DNA of 64,000 nucleotides from Exiguobacterium acetylicum (lineage in GTDB: Bacteria; Bacillota; Bacilli; Exiguobacteriales; Exiguobacteriaceae): contig NZ_CP081878.1 in NCBI RefSeq assembly GCF_022170825.1, positions 274,001 through 338,000 on the forward strand, in the 5' to 3' direction. A program made the translations under genes and the position numbers. The notes under the pieces are model-generated. The model was not told where the DNA came from. It worked only from the letters and a program-made list of their open reading frames with translations, and ran no database searches. Positions 24,474-33,580 of this stretch are shown piece after piece. The first letter of the stretch is position 1, and every line of letters starts with the position of its first letter.

Positions 24474-26150
24474 GTGCTCGAGCAGATTCCATTTTTACTG
24501 AGTCGTTTAGGTATGTTAGCACTGTTAGCCTTTCTATTATCCCAGTGGCGCATTTCCCGATACATATTCAAAATGGACCGTGGAATGAACCTTCCACTTC
24601 TTTTTGCGTTCGTGTCATCTGGTATTTTGATGAATTACGCGGGGATCGAACTTTCGCAAGATACGACGATTGATCCGTTACTCGGATTAGCTGTCGAAAA
24701 GGATGCCCTGTTGCTCGATACACGACTGGCTGTCATCGTAACGAGTGGTTTGATTGGTGGACCGGTGGTCGGTGGGATCACGGGATGTTTAGTCGGTCTG
24801 CACCGTTACGTGCTCGGTTCGTTAGGGGCAGAAGCAGGCTGGATCATTGCGATGCTCGCTGGACTTGCGAGCGGATGGTACCGGAAGCGGTGGCGTTTGC
24901 ATGATGGTTATGCGCTCGTTCCACCAATCGGTATCGTATTGACTGCGTTGTTATTCGAGAGCGGTATCACATTATTGCTTGCCCCGGATACGACAGAGGC
25001 ACTTGATTTGATGAGCCGTGCCGCTTTTCCGTTACTGTTCGCAAACACATGCGGTGTCATCCTGTTCATCATGATTTTACGGACACAACTTCGGCTCGAG
25101 GGAGCGCTCTTCGTCCGCCAGACTGAGCGTTCCGATCGTCTACTGCAAGCGTTACAACCATTACGAAAGCAGGGATTGACCTCGGAAGTCGCGCGACAAA
25201 TCGGAGCGACATTATTAAAAGAAACGAAGATGCAACGAATCGTGTTGATCGGGGCGACAGAAGTCGTCATCGATATGACTGATCAGCAACCTGCCGTCTG
25301 TGGCGAGCAGCCGAGACGTGAAGAACAACGATGGATTGAGGCGGAAGAACCAGTGCGACAAGAAGATGAGCAGACGGGACAAATTTTGAGTTTTCATCCG
25401 ATGCGGATCAACGGTCAAAAAGCGGGTGTCATCTGTTATTTCTCAAAGGATTTATTTGATGACACCGTGGAGCGGATGACAGAACAACTCGTCGGTTTGT
25501 TAGCTCGAGAGCTGAACATACACCGGGAAGAGCAATTGACCCGATTAAGTGGACGAAAAATGAAACCGATGTTACATGTGACCTATCTCAAAGGGATCAT
25601 TGAAGAGATTCAACGGACAGCCGATCCAGGAACTCCTGTGAAACATCAACTGAATGCGTTGCTTCAACTTTTGACGGCAGCGACGCGACATGATGAACAC
25701 CCGTTGCGTGAAGAACTAGCGACATTAAAGGCATATTTATCACTCGAAGGAACACGACGCCGTCCCAACCAACTGACTTCCGCTGATATTACGGTCGATC
25801 TTGATATCGAGACTGCCGTTGAAGAATACTTCGTTTTCCCCTTTCTCGTGACACAGCTTGTCGATAATGCACTGCGTCATGCGTTCGTAAAAGCAGGACG
25901 ACATCACCGGATTGATGTCCGTGCCTTTAAGGCGACGAGGGACTGGGTCATCGAAGTCACGGACAATGGGCAGGGTATGCCGTTTAATGTAATGCAACAA
26001 TTGGAGCAAAAGGAAGCGGGGGATTCAAATCTGTTCTTGATTCGACGAGCGTTAGACGTGACATACGGTCCGGTTGCGACATTACATGTCCACTCGATCA
26101 TCAATCAAGGAACACGCATCGAAGTCCGGTTACCTCTTCCATCCCTCTGA
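24474..26150 (+). CDS. LytS-like membrane sensor kinase with altered histidine box, no partner regulator
   Basis: The 558-residue protein has a 5TM-5TMR_LYT membrane domain (residues 1-205), a GAF-like middle (225-350), a His_kinase-type segment and a C-terminal ATPase domain. N465 in QLVDNALRH and the G-box VTDNGQGMP are present. LytS-type kinases normally carry the H-box HPHFLFNALNTI. Here the aligned stretch reads KPMLHVTYLKGI, so the usual phosphate-accepting His is Met366, with a His two residues later. No LytTR-type regulator gene is adjacent. It may be a degenerate or non-phosphorylating sensor. The GTG start follows GAGGAGGT. Confidence 0.8.
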   Translation: MLEQIPFLLSRLGMLALLAFLLSQWRISRYIFKMDRGMNLPLLFAFVSSGILMNYAGIELSQDTTIDPLLGLAVEKDALLLDTRLAVIVTSGLIGGPVVGGITGCLVGLHRYVLGSLGAEAGWIIAMLAGLASGWYRKRWRLHDGYALVPPIGIVLTALLFESGITLLLAPDTTEALDLMSRAAFPLLFANTCGVILFIMILRTQLRLEGALFVRQTERSDRLLQALQPLRKQGLTSEVARQIGATLLKETKMQRIVLIGATEVVIDMTDQQPAVCGEQPRREEQRWIEAEEPVRQEDEQTGQILSFHPMRINGQKAGVICYFSKDLFDDTVERMTEQLVGLLARELNIHREEQLTRLSGRKMKPMLHVTYLKGIIEEIQRTADPGTPVKHQLNALLQLLTAATRHDEHPLREELATLKAYLSLEGTRRRPNQLTSADITVDLDIETAVEEYFVFPFLVTQLVDNALRHAFVKAGRHHRIDVRAFKATRDWVIEVTDNGQGMPFNVMQQLEQKEAGDSNLFLIRRALDVTYGPVATLHVHSIINQGTRIEVRLPLPSL

Positions 26151-26182
26151 CAACAATGGCATTTCGCCGTTGTTGTTTTTTT
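26150..26182 (+). terminator. terminator after the LytS-like gene
   Basis: ACAACAATGGC pairs with GCCGTTGTTGT apart from one mismatch, followed by seven T. Confidence 0.88.
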
Positions 26183-26239
26183 GTCTCGTTCCGAGGGTAA
26201 AAAGGAAAACAGGAAAATGTAACGTACAGGAGGAAACAA

Positions 26240-27271
26240 ATGATGATTACGATAACTAAAGTGGGACAGTTCGGTGATGAGTCCTTGCTCTGCTTTACTT
26301 TACAGAATGCGCACGGACATAGCGTCGATATCTTGAACCGAGGGGCGAAGATTCTTGCCATACGTGTTCCAGATCAACAAGGAGCGATCGAAAACGTCGT
26401 ACTCGCATTTGATGACCTGTCGGAATATCAGGATGATCCACATCATTTAGGGGCAACGATCGGACGTGTCGGGGGACGAATTGCGAACGGAGCGTTCGCG
26501 CTTGAAGGGATGACATATGTCCTGGAACAAAATGAGGGTGATCATCATCTGCACGGTGGAAGCGAAAACTGGGCGAACCGGATGTTCACGCACGAAATCA
26601 ATGAGAACGATCTGATTCTACGCTTAGATAGTCCAAGCGGTGAGAACGGGTATCCCGGTCATTTGTCGTTCACTTTGACATTCAAATGGACGGATGAGGA
26701 TGTTCTTCAGATTCATTATGAGGCGGAGACGACGGCTTCGACACCATTCAGTCCGACGAACCATACGTACTTTAATTTGACGGGTGAAGCAAAAACGACG
26801 ATCGAACAGCATGTCCTACAAATGGATGCTCCTTTTTATGTACCGTTAACGAAAGATGCTGTACCGACCGGTGACATCCTCCCTGTGGCAGGAACTGTCT
26901 TTGATTTTTCGGAAGCGCGTCCACTACATGAAGTGACACACGCACCAGACGAAGAACTACGCCAAGCAGGTAGTGGTGTTGATCACCCCTTCTTGCTCAG
27001 AGAAAGCGGAGAAATCGTTCTCGACGAACCAATCAGCGGTCGACGATTACGGGTCGTGACCGATCAACCGGGAGTCGTTGTTTACACTGCCAATCACTTG
27101 TCAGGTGACTTCACGATTTGTGGTCGTCGTGCGACACCGTATCTTGGAATCTGTTTTGAGACACAAGGATTACCAGATGCAATCAACCAACCGAATTTTC
27201 CTTCTGTCGTCTTGCATGCTGGCGAGCACTATCATAAGCACACATCGTTTCATTTTCAGGTGATGTCATGA
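26240..27271 (+). CDS. galM: aldose 1-epimerase (mutarotase)
   Basis: The 343-residue protein belongs to the galactose mutarotase family, which interconverts alpha and beta sugar anomers in the cytoplasm. The catalytic His is seen in FSPTNHTYFNL and the catalytic Glu in CFETQGLPDAIN. GRVGGRIANGAF and HLHGG are also conserved. AGGAGG precedes the start. No gal operon genes are adjacent; it follows an unrelated sensor gene and a terminator. Confidence 0.92.
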   Translation: MMITITKVGQFGDESLLCFTLQNAHGHSVDILNRGAKILAIRVPDQQGAIENVVLAFDDLSEYQDDPHHLGATIGRVGGRIANGAFALEGMTYVLEQNEGDHHLHGGSENWANRMFTHEINENDLILRLDSPSGENGYPGHLSFTLTFKWTDEDVLQIHYEAETTASTPFSPTNHTYFNLTGEAKTTIEQHVLQMDAPFYVPLTKDAVPTGDILPVAGTVFDFSEARPLHEVTHAPDEELRQAGSGVDHPFLLRESGEIVLDEPISGRRLRVVTDQPGVVVYTANHLSGDFTICGRRATPYLGICFETQGLPDAINQPNFPSVVLHAGEHYHKHTSFHFQVMS

Positions 27272-27340
27272 CGTTTCTTGCGATTTCCACTTCTGTATAT
27301 GGTAGGATAAAGCGAGAAGAATCTAACGGAGGCTAGGGAA

Positions 27341-28195
27341 ATGACTAAAATAGCATGGGTGACCGATAGTATGGCCTATTTCACGAAGGAAGAGGCAGAA
27401 ACGATCGGCGTCAATGTCGTACCGATTCAAATCTTGCTTGGTGATACGGCGTATCAAGAGAATGCCATCACAGTCGAGCGATTGTTCCGTGCACTTGATG
27501 CGGACAAGAAACTGATTGCAAAAACATCGCAACCAATCTTTGGTGAGTTCGTCGGGACATACGAACGGCTGAAAGAAGAAGGATATGACTGCGCGATTGC
27601 GGTGCATTGTACGAACGGACTCTCAAGTACCGTCCAAAGCTCAGCATCAGCAGCGGAAGCAGCAAGCTTTCCCGTTCACATCATCGACTCGCATACAGCG
27701 TTCGAGAACCAGCAGGAATTCATTCGTTACGGGATGGAACTCGAGGCACAGGGGAAATCCGTCGAGGAAATCGTAGCAGCCTTACAAGCGTTGACGAAGA
27801 AGACGCATTTCTATATGATCGTCGGTAATATGGAGACGATGCGTCGAGGTGGACGTGTTTCGTCGGGAGATTTGTTCCTTGCGAACTTACTCAGCATTAA
27901 ACCAATCATCACGACGGACGAAGCAGGAAAAATCGTTCCATTCAAAAAAGCACGTTCGCTGAAAAAAGCCTACATCGAAATGGTGAAACAAATCGATGAG
28001 TCGATGCGTCAGCATACGTTCTACAAGAATCGGATTTATGTCGCGACGACGATGGCACCGGAAATGGCGGCTGAATTGCGTCAACAAGTCGCAGCGAAGT
28101 TCCCGGATCTGACGATTCTTGAAGGGACGTTTGGTCCTGCGATCGGAACGCATGCCGGAGCAGAGACAGTCGGTTTATTCTGGATGAATGACTAA
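27341..28195 (+). CDS. DegV family fatty-acid-binding protein
   Basis: The 284-residue protein has the DegV fold. It starts with KIAWVTDSMAYF, followed by KTSQPIFGEFVGTYE, the HCTNGLSST loop that holds the fatty-acid carboxylate, and the C-terminal ATTMAPEMA domain. DegV/FakB proteins bind a fatty acid and present it to the FakA kinase for phospholipid synthesis. GGAGGCTAGGGAA precedes the ATG. The gene is followed directly by the inverted-repeat element, which probably terminates it. Confidence 0.9.
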   Translation: MTKIAWVTDSMAYFTKEEAETIGVNVVPIQILLGDTAYQENAITVERLFRALDADKKLIAKTSQPIFGEFVGTYERLKEEGYDCAIAVHCTNGLSSTVQSSASAAEAASFPVHIIDSHTAFENQQEFIRYGMELEAQGKSVEEIVAALQALTKKTHFYMIVGNMETMRRGGRVSSGDLFLANLLSIKPIITTDEAGKIVPFKKARSLKKAYIEMVKQIDESMRQHTFYKNRIYVATTMAPEMAAELRQQVAAKFPDLTILEGTFGPAIGTHAGAETVGLFWMND

Positions 28196-28211
28196 ACTGA
28201 AACGGATACGA

Positions 28212-28461
28212 CAAGGGGCTGACTCAAAAGTCAGACTCTACAAAGTTAGGGTGGCAGAACGATAATCTGCCACCCTTATCTTGTAACAAAAAGAATGACG
28301 CGTCGCACGCAACTCCTACAGGAAAAAGCGCATCTTTGCGCTGTCAGAGACAAACAAGACCCGCTCTCCTGCTTAAATGAAGCAGGAAAACTGGCTTGTG
28401 TCTCGCCTGAGGAAAGGGCGTGAAAAGACGCGTCATTCTTTTTTTGAGTCAGACTCCTTGT
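28212..28461. repeat. 250-base element with terminal and nested inverted repeats (MITE-like or structured RNA)
   Basis: The ends, CAAGGGGCTGACTCAAAA at 28212 and its near inverse ending in GACTCCTTG at 28461, match over about 18 of 20 positions. Inside lie AGGGTGGCAG/CTGCCACCCT (28248-28276), a perfect 17-base pair AAAAAGAATGACGCGTC (28287-28303)/28428-28444, and shorter stems such as CTCCTGCTT/AAGCAGGA. No coding frame with a ribosome site is present. Similar small palindromic elements with an ACTCCTnCAGGAAAA core are scattered in Bacillales genomes, as far as I recall. It fills the space between two converging genes and can act as a terminator both ways. Confidence 0.7.
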
Positions 28462-28466
28462 TTCGT

Positions 28467-28817
28467 TCAAGCTGTAAGTGTGATTCCAAGGAAAGCTGCA
28501 AGAATTCCGAAACCGTAGCTCGAGATGAGATAGAGGGTGAGCACTTTACGATTTCCGTCCTGAAATAGCTGCAATGTCTCGATTTTAAACGTTGAGAATG
28601 TCGTAAATGATCCGAGGAAGCCGGTACCTAAGAGTAACGTCCATGTCGTATCGAGATGCGCCCCGATGACGAGTCCAAGTAAAAATGAACCGAGTACGTT
28701 AATCAGGAACGTCGCCAGTGGAAATTCGCGTTTCCAAACCGTCTTCATCCATTGACTGACGGCGAACCGACTGATAGCGCCACAAAAAGCACCGATGGCA
28801 AGGGAGAGTAATTCCAT
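28467..28817 (-). CDS. crcB: fluoride channel subunit FluC/CrcB (second of pair)
   Basis: The 116-residue protein has four hydrophobic helices and the Fluc signatures GAFCGAISRFAVSQW, FLINVLGSFLLG and GTGFLGSFTTFSTF. Fluc proteins form dual-topology dimers that let fluoride leave the cell. It begins immediately after the stop of another crcB gene, and such pairs usually form a heterodimer with one subunit in each orientation. The gene ends next to the inverted-repeat element. Confidence 0.95.
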   Translation of the reverse strand: MELLSLAIGAFCGAISRFAVSQWMKTVWKREFPLATFLINVLGSFLLGLVIGAHLDTTWTLLLGTGFLGSFTTFSTFKIETLQLFQDGNRKVLTLYLISSYGFGILAAFLGITLTA

Positions 28818-29216
28818 TCACTCACGTCCTTTCGTCACGCGACGTAGCCGTCTTGTCCCAAGCGTATAACCGAGATAAGACAGGAATAAGCCACCAAACA
28901 GACTGATGAGAACATATAAAAGGGCATCCGTTACATGATGTGTTTGGATTAAGGTCACCGTTTCTACACTGAACGTCGAGAACGTCGTGAACGATCCAAT
29001 GAATCCTGTTCCGATTGCTGTAATCGCATACTGGTGTAAGAGTTTCGTTCGAAATAAAAAGTGTGTCGCATAGCCGAGCAGAAAGCTCCCAATTAAGTTG
29101 ATTGCAAGCGTCGGCCACGGGAAAGGACCGGTCGTCAAGTCGCCAATCAGCAGTCCGAGTCCATAACGAGCAGAGGCTCCAAGAATACCTGCGAGACCTA
29201 CGAGTACATAGAGCAT
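28818..29216 (-). CDS. crcB: fluoride channel subunit FluC/CrcB (first of pair)
   Basis: The 132-residue protein shows LAGILGASARYGLGLLIG, LAINLIGSFLLGYATH and GTGFIGSFTTFSTFS, the same elements as its neighbour. It has a basic C-terminus (TRRLRRVTKGRE), whereas its partner ends neutral, fitting opposite membrane orientation by the positive-inside rule. GAGGATTC precedes the ATG. No fluoride riboswitch was recognised in the 150 bases upstream. Confidence 0.95.
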   Translation of the reverse strand: MLYVLVGLAGILGASARYGLGLLIGDLTTGPFPWPTLAINLIGSFLLGYATHFLFRTKLLHQYAITAIGTGFIGSFTTFSTFSVETVTLIQTHHVTDALLYVLISLFGGLFLSYLGYTLGTRRLRRVTKGRE

Positions 29217-29371
29217 ATGAATCCTCTTTTCTTGAAAAAAGTCTACATTAAACGTACTCCTGGCTTTAAGAAAGCGTCAAGAAAAAAAGTCACGCGAGGG
29301 ACTTAACGATTGAATTCTTTCTACCGATGAACAACTGTATGACTTTAATAAGGTGAAGGAGTTTGAACAAG

Positions 29372-30841
29372 ATGGTATCTGCCCTCGAGCAACAAAGTAC
29401 AAAGATTTTGTCCCGCCTGATTGCAACGTTAATTACCATTGCGCATCCATTGATTTTTTTATTTGCCCAAATGAATTACGTTCCGATCAGTGTGTTTTAT
29501 CAGTTTTTAGTCGGTGGTTTGATCTTGACGGTCGCGTTGCTTGCTGGCAACCGTCTACTTGGACATCGTCCGAGTGGGAAATACGTCCAAGTGACGTTAA
29601 CCTATTTCGTACTCGCTTTAGTCTTGACGACATTACCGTCGCCAAGCATTTGGACGATCGTCTATCTCTATTTGACGATTTCGATCGTCTACTTGATTCC
29701 AAGCCTCGTTATTCTTGCAGGAATTCTTGGACTCATCGAAATGATAATATTCACGATACTTGGAACAATCGTCTTTACGAATACATTTGACTTGATCGTC
29801 GCCTATGTCATCTATTTGATGATTTTCTCGGCTGCTGTCTTCGTTGCCGTCTTCGGACGAAATGTCATGCGCGCAGTCCGCCAAGAACAAGAGCGGTCGG
29901 AAGCTTACGCGGCAACATCGCAAGTTGCGCTTGAACAAACGGCAGCAACCGCAACGGAAGTGACGACGTTCACAGAAGAGATGAGCGAAACAGTCGATGC
30001 TGCGAAGGATTCTTTCAGTCAGGTCGATCTAGCGATGCAACAGCTGGCACATGATGCAGCAGGTAGCGTCCAAGCGATTCGTGAAATCCGCCAATTGAAC
30101 GAACAACAAGTCAACCGGATGCAAGACGTGACGGTTTCCGTCGACCACGCACTCGATCGGAGTTCTTCATCACGAACGACAGCCGAACAAAGCAGGCAGA
30201 CGATTGGTCTTGCTGGACAATCCTTACAACAATTGACGACGAGCATGGATGAGTCTGTCACGTCATTCGGACAACTCGCTGGGCGGTTCCAAGAAATTGT
30301 TGCGATCACGTCGAGCATCAATGCGATTGCGGCTCAGACAAACTTACTCAGTCTGAATGCTTCGATTGAAGCAGCTCGTGCTGGCGAGTTCGGGAAAGGC
30401 TTTACGGTCGTTGCGCAAGAAATTCGTAATCTATCAGCACAAACGGCAGAAGCGTCAAAGGAAATCAATGCAATCATTGAACGTGTGGATCAAGACGTCA
30501 CACAAACTGGTAATTCGATTCATGCGAGTACGACACTGCTACGAGAGCAGGAAGAACGGATGGCAGAGAGTCAGTTAGCCCTGCAGACGATCGAGACGGA
30601 TGCGACAGAAGTCGTTGGTTCGATCCAGTCGGCGCAGACCCAGTTCGCGACGATGACGAGTAGTCTTACTGCTATTACGACAGCAACCGGTCAACTCGAT
30701 ACATTCATGAACGCTTTACTTTCACAAAGTGAATCATTATCCGGTCTGACACGCCATCAAGTCGGACAGGTCATGGAACTGCAACAAGCGATTCACGCCT
30801 TGAACGAAACAGCGTCAACCCTTCAGCAGACGAACGCTTAA
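29372..30841 (+). CDS. methyl-accepting chemotaxis protein with membrane-embedded sensor
   Basis: The 489-residue receptor has six hydrophobic helices in residues 15-175 with only short loops, so it has no large extracellular ligand domain and no HAMP. A cytoplasmic signalling domain follows, with the canonical tip [20 protein letters not shown]. It probably senses the membrane state or a lipophilic signal. The ATG at 29372 is preferred because AAGGAG is 10 bases before it. The TTG at 29363 lies just one base after the same site. A weak hairpin follows the stop. Confidence 0.88.
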   Translation: MVSALEQQSTKILSRLIATLITIAHPLIFLFAQMNYVPISVFYQFLVGGLILTVALLAGNRLLGHRPSGKYVQVTLTYFVLALVLTTLPSPSIWTIVYLYLTISIVYLIPSLVILAGILGLIEMIIFTILGTIVFTNTFDLIVAYVIYLMIFSAAVFVAVFGRNVMRAVRQEQERSEAYAATSQVALEQTAATATEVTTFTEEMSETVDAAKDSFSQVDLAMQQLAHDAAGSVQAIREIRQLNEQQVNRMQDVTVSVDHALDRSSSSRTTAEQSRQTIGLAGQSLQQLTTSMDESVTSFGQLAGRFQEIVAITSSINAIAAQTNLLSLNASIEAARAGEFGKGFTVVAQEIRNLSAQTAEASKEINAIIERVDQDVTQTGNSIHASTTLLREQEERMAESQLALQTIETDATEVVGSIQSAQTQFATMTSSLTAITTATGQLDTFMNALLSQSESLSGLTRHQVGQVMELQQAIHALNETASTLQQTNA

Positions 30842-30845
30842 CGAG

Positions 30846-30875
30846 ACAGCTCCTCATCGATTGATGGGGAGCTGT
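30846..30875 (+). terminator. hairpin after the chemoreceptor gene
   Basis: ACAGCTCC...GGGAGCTGT gives a stable stem with an inner CATC/GATG, but the tail is TGTGTG and not a T-run, so termination may be partial. Confidence 0.5.
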
Positions 30876-30952
30876 TGTGTGTCTGCGACAGTTTGTCGTT
30901 GCAACGGACGGGGAACAAGATAGGGAACGATTATTGAAGGAGGAGTCAACGG

Positions 30953-31888
30953 ATGAAGGCAGCTTACATTGAACAGTATGGTGGATCGGAACAATTTAAG
31001 GTTGGAGAACTGGATAAGCCCGTCATTGGACCAGACGATGTCTTGATTGAAGTCTATGCCGCAAGTGTCAACCCAGTCGACTGGAAGTTACGCGAAGGAT
31101 ACTTGCGTGAGATGTTGAGCTATGAGATGCCGCTTGTCATCGGCTGGGACGTTGCTGGTGTGATTCAAGAAGTCGGAGCGAACGTCTCGGATCTTCAAGT
31201 CGGAGATGCGGTCTTCAGTCGTCCGGAAATTGCCCGTCAAGGAACGTATGCAGAGTACGTTGCAGTCGATGCACATCTTGTCGTGAAAAAACCAGAATCA
31301 CTCAGTTTTGCTGAAGCGGCTTCTCTTCCGCTGGTCTCGCATACCGCATGGCAGGTCATGTTCGAAGTGATGGATGCGAAACCAGGTGACCGGATTTTCA
31401 TTGGTGCCGGATCAGGGGGCGTCGGAACGGTTGCGATTCAACTCGCGAAAGCGAATGGCTTATACGTCATTACATCGACAAGTACGAAAAACGTTGACTG
31501 GGTGAAAGCGCTTGGAGCAGACGAAGTCATCGATTACAAACAAGAAAATCCAGCTGATCGTGTCCAGGACGTCGATTTTGTGTTTGATACGATGGGCGGC
31601 GATAAACAAGGTGAGTTGTATCAAATGCTAAAGCCGAACGGGATGCTCGTCTCGATCTCAACACCACCTGATGAAGACAAAGCGAAAGAGCACAATGCAC
31701 GTTCTGCGTATGTCTTCATGCAACCGACCGGTGAGCGTTTGCAGCATATCGCAAAAGCAGTCGAGCGTGGCGAGTTACAGCCTGTCGTTGATCGGATCTT
31801 TGATCTCGATCACATCAAGGAAGCCCACGATTATGGTGAAGAAGGGCATGCTAAAGGAAAAATCGTCATCCGAGTCAAAGGAGAATGA
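30953..31888 (+). CDS. NADP-dependent quinone oxidoreductase-like MDR protein
   Basis: The 311-residue protein belongs to the medium-chain dehydrogenase superfamily. It has the GroES-like start (VLIEVYAASVNPVDWKLREG), GWDVAGVIQEVG and the nucleotide-binding GAGSGGVGTVAIQLAK. The Cys/His zinc ligands of alcohol dehydrogenases are missing, so it is of the zeta-crystallin/quinone reductase type. Such enzymes reduce quinones or enones with NADPH and often help in electrophile stress. GAAGGAGG precedes the ATG and a clear terminator follows. Confidence 0.9.
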   Translation: MKAAYIEQYGGSEQFKVGELDKPVIGPDDVLIEVYAASVNPVDWKLREGYLREMLSYEMPLVIGWDVAGVIQEVGANVSDLQVGDAVFSRPEIARQGTYAEYVAVDAHLVVKKPESLSFAEAASLPLVSHTAWQVMFEVMDAKPGDRIFIGAGSGGVGTVAIQLAKANGLYVITSTSTKNVDWVKALGADEVIDYKQENPADRVQDVDFVFDTMGGDKQGELYQMLKPNGMLVSISTPPDEDKAKEHNARSAYVFMQPTGERLQHIAKAVERGELQPVVDRIFDLDHIKEAHDYGEEGHAKGKIVIRVKGE

Positions 31889-31896
31889 GTGAGAAG

Positions 31897-31923
31897 AAGA
31901 GCGCTAAATTCAGCGCTCTTTTT
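31897..31923 (+). terminator. terminator after the MDR gene
   Basis: AAGAGCGCT and AGCGCTCTT form a perfect 9-bp stem, then TTT. Confidence 0.85.
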
Positions 31924-32057
31924 GTATGTTGTCAATCCATTTTTCGAACCTAAAACAAAAAAATACCTGGTCAAAAAAGTGTAAAGGGTAAGGTGTTGCT
32001 TCTTCCTATACTAAGGCTATCAGATGTGAGTCAGCCAAATTAAAAGGAGGAAGTAAC

Positions 32058-32642
32058 ATGAAAAAAGGATTTAAGTGGGCAGGAATCATTGTAATCGGAG
32101 CAGTCATTCTCGGAAATCTGGGGGATGACGAAGATCAAGCAGCACCTGAGAAAAAAGTGGAAGTTCAACAAGAAGCAGTTAAGTCAGAAGCAAAACCAGT
32201 GAAAGCAAAGGCAGCCGCAAAGCCGGTCAAGAAAACGTACGGGATTAATGATGAGGTGAAGGTCGGTAAACTGACGTACGTCGTCAATGACGTCAAAATG
32301 GTCGATACGCTATCGAATGTCCTTGGCGAAAAGAAAACATCAGGACAATTCTTAGTCATCGGTCTGACGATTCTAAACGGAGATAAGGAAGAGCGATTCG
32401 TCGACAGCAATATGTTTAAAGTCAATGTCGGCGATACGGAATACTCAGCCGACACAGAACTCGATCTCTATGCGAATGAAGACGGAATGGGGTTCTTCTT
32501 AGAGACGATTAATCCGAATATCGAAAAAACCGGCAACATCGTCTTCGAATTACCGAAACAAGTCAAAAGTCCGCTGCTTGAAGTCTCATCTGGCTTTGGC
32601 TGGGCAGGTGGACAATCAAAAGAGATTCAATTGACACAATAA
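32058..32642 (+). CDS. DUF4352 extracellular protein
   Basis: The 194-residue protein has a single N-terminal hydrophobic segment (GFKWAGIIVIGAVILGNLG) that anchors or exports it, an Ala/Lys/Pro-rich linker (residues 35-65) and a C-terminal immunoglobulin-like DUF4352 domain (YGINDEVKVGKLTYVVNDVK to the end). Its role is unknown; such domains are common on Firmicute surfaces. AAGGAGG precedes the ATG. Monocistronic. Confidence 0.8.
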   Translation: MKKGFKWAGIIVIGAVILGNLGDDEDQAAPEKKVEVQQEAVKSEAKPVKAKAAAKPVKKTYGINDEVKVGKLTYVVNDVKMVDTLSNVLGEKKTSGQFLVIGLTILNGDKEERFVDSNMFKVNVGDTEYSADTELDLYANEDGMGFFLETINPNIEKTGNIVFELPKQVKSPLLEVSSGFGWAGGQSKEIQLTQ

Positions 32643-32648
32643 GCATCA

Positions 32649-32696
32649 AGAAAGGGAGTAGTGGACAAATGCCCGCTACTCCCTTCAGTTTTTTAC
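32649..32696. terminator. bidirectional terminator, DUF4352 gene and nucleotidyltransferase gene
   Basis: AAGGGAGTAG pairs with CTACTCCCTT and is followed by CAGTTTTTT. The left side on the minus strand is less T-rich. Confidence 0.78.
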
Positions 32697-33475
32697 GATC
32701 GAGATTGTTGGATCAGTAGCTCAGGTGTCAATCGATCAAGTAATTCGAGCGTCTCTGGATGAGCGGCGAGCGTCCGGTCGAGTGCTTTCCGTTCTGTCTC
32801 GAGACACGCTAGATAACGCTGAGCCGCTTCTGCGTGCGTGGCTGGTGTAAGGACGTCATAGATTGCTTCAAGAGCAAGGCGAGGAATGTCAGGCAACGTC
32901 GTCGGAATCGTCTTCAATCCGAGTTGCGCTCGATTCGGAGCATGGTGATGGAGCAATACTTTCGCGAACTTGATCAAAGCGCTACGTAGCATCTCAACCG
33001 CCCATAAGTCATTTCCCCGTGCCGCTGCTTTTTTGTATTGGAATAAGAACCAGACGGCATCAATTGCTTCATCGGTCGCTTCTTGAGCGGAAAGCGTCAA
33101 GTCACATGTATCTGTGTAATCTATCAGCTGTTGCTTCGGGTCGTACAGAACACGTAGTTGATCCTTATGATTCAGCGAGTCGAGTGTCACCGTGAATAAA
33201 TCGATATGTAGGAAATCATCGTAGACGACAATCATTTGTGGCGCGATGATGTCGATTTCATCTTTCCAGATGATTGGGCGATAGGCGGCTAGGTGCGACA
33301 AACGACGGGATAAGAATTTCGTTTGGCGTTCTTCCGAGACAAGGCAGTACAGATCGATGTCTGAATGAACATCTTCTTCTCCCCGTCCGAACGATCCTTT
33401 CAAGAAGATGGCTTCGACAGCAGGATCTTGTGTGAGTCGAGCAACGAGCTGCTCGATCGCATGAAGTTGATGCAT
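32693..33475 (-). CDS. nucleotidyltransferase-domain protein
   Basis: The 260-residue protein starts with a pol-beta-type nucleotidyltransferase domain: FLKGSFGRGEEDVHSDIDLYCL holds the GS motif and the two metal-binding Asp, and a third acidic residue lies in LHIDLFTVT. A helical C-terminal domain follows, as in aminoglycoside and other small-molecule nucleotidyltransferases. Whether it modifies an antibiotic or another substrate cannot be told. GGAAAGGAATGAGTCCTC leads into the ATG. It ends in the shared terminator. Confidence 0.8.
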   Translation of the reverse strand: MHQLHAIEQLVARLTQDPAVEAIFLKGSFGRGEEDVHSDIDLYCLVSEERQTKFLSRRLSHLAAYRPIIWKDEIDIIAPQMIVVYDDFLHIDLFTVTLDSLNHKDQLRVLYDPKQQLIDYTDTCDLTLSAQEATDEAIDAVWFLFQYKKAAARGNDLWAVEMLRSALIKFAKVLLHHHAPNRAQLGLKTIPTTLPDIPRLALEAIYDVLTPATHAEAAQRYLACLETERKALDRTLAAHPETLELLDRLTPELLIQQSRS

Positions 33476-33545
33476 GAGGACTCATTCCTTTCCGAAAACA
33501 GAAGTCTATTAGGTCAGTATACGGGATAATAGACAGTTTATTCCA

Positions 33546-33580
33546 TAAAAAAAGAGAAATCGCATCGAAATGGACTTCTC
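33546..33580 (-). terminator. terminator of the HxlR gene, overlapping its stop codon
   Basis: GAGAAATC and GACTTCTC pair with one G-T wobble, followed on the minus strand by seven T. The right arm includes the first base of the stop codon's neighbourhood. Confidence 0.65.

Noticed and set aside
29217-29371. Fluoride riboswitch before the crcB pair
   Set aside because: I looked for the GGNGATG...pseudoknot pattern on the minus strand and did not find it; only a plain leader is visible.
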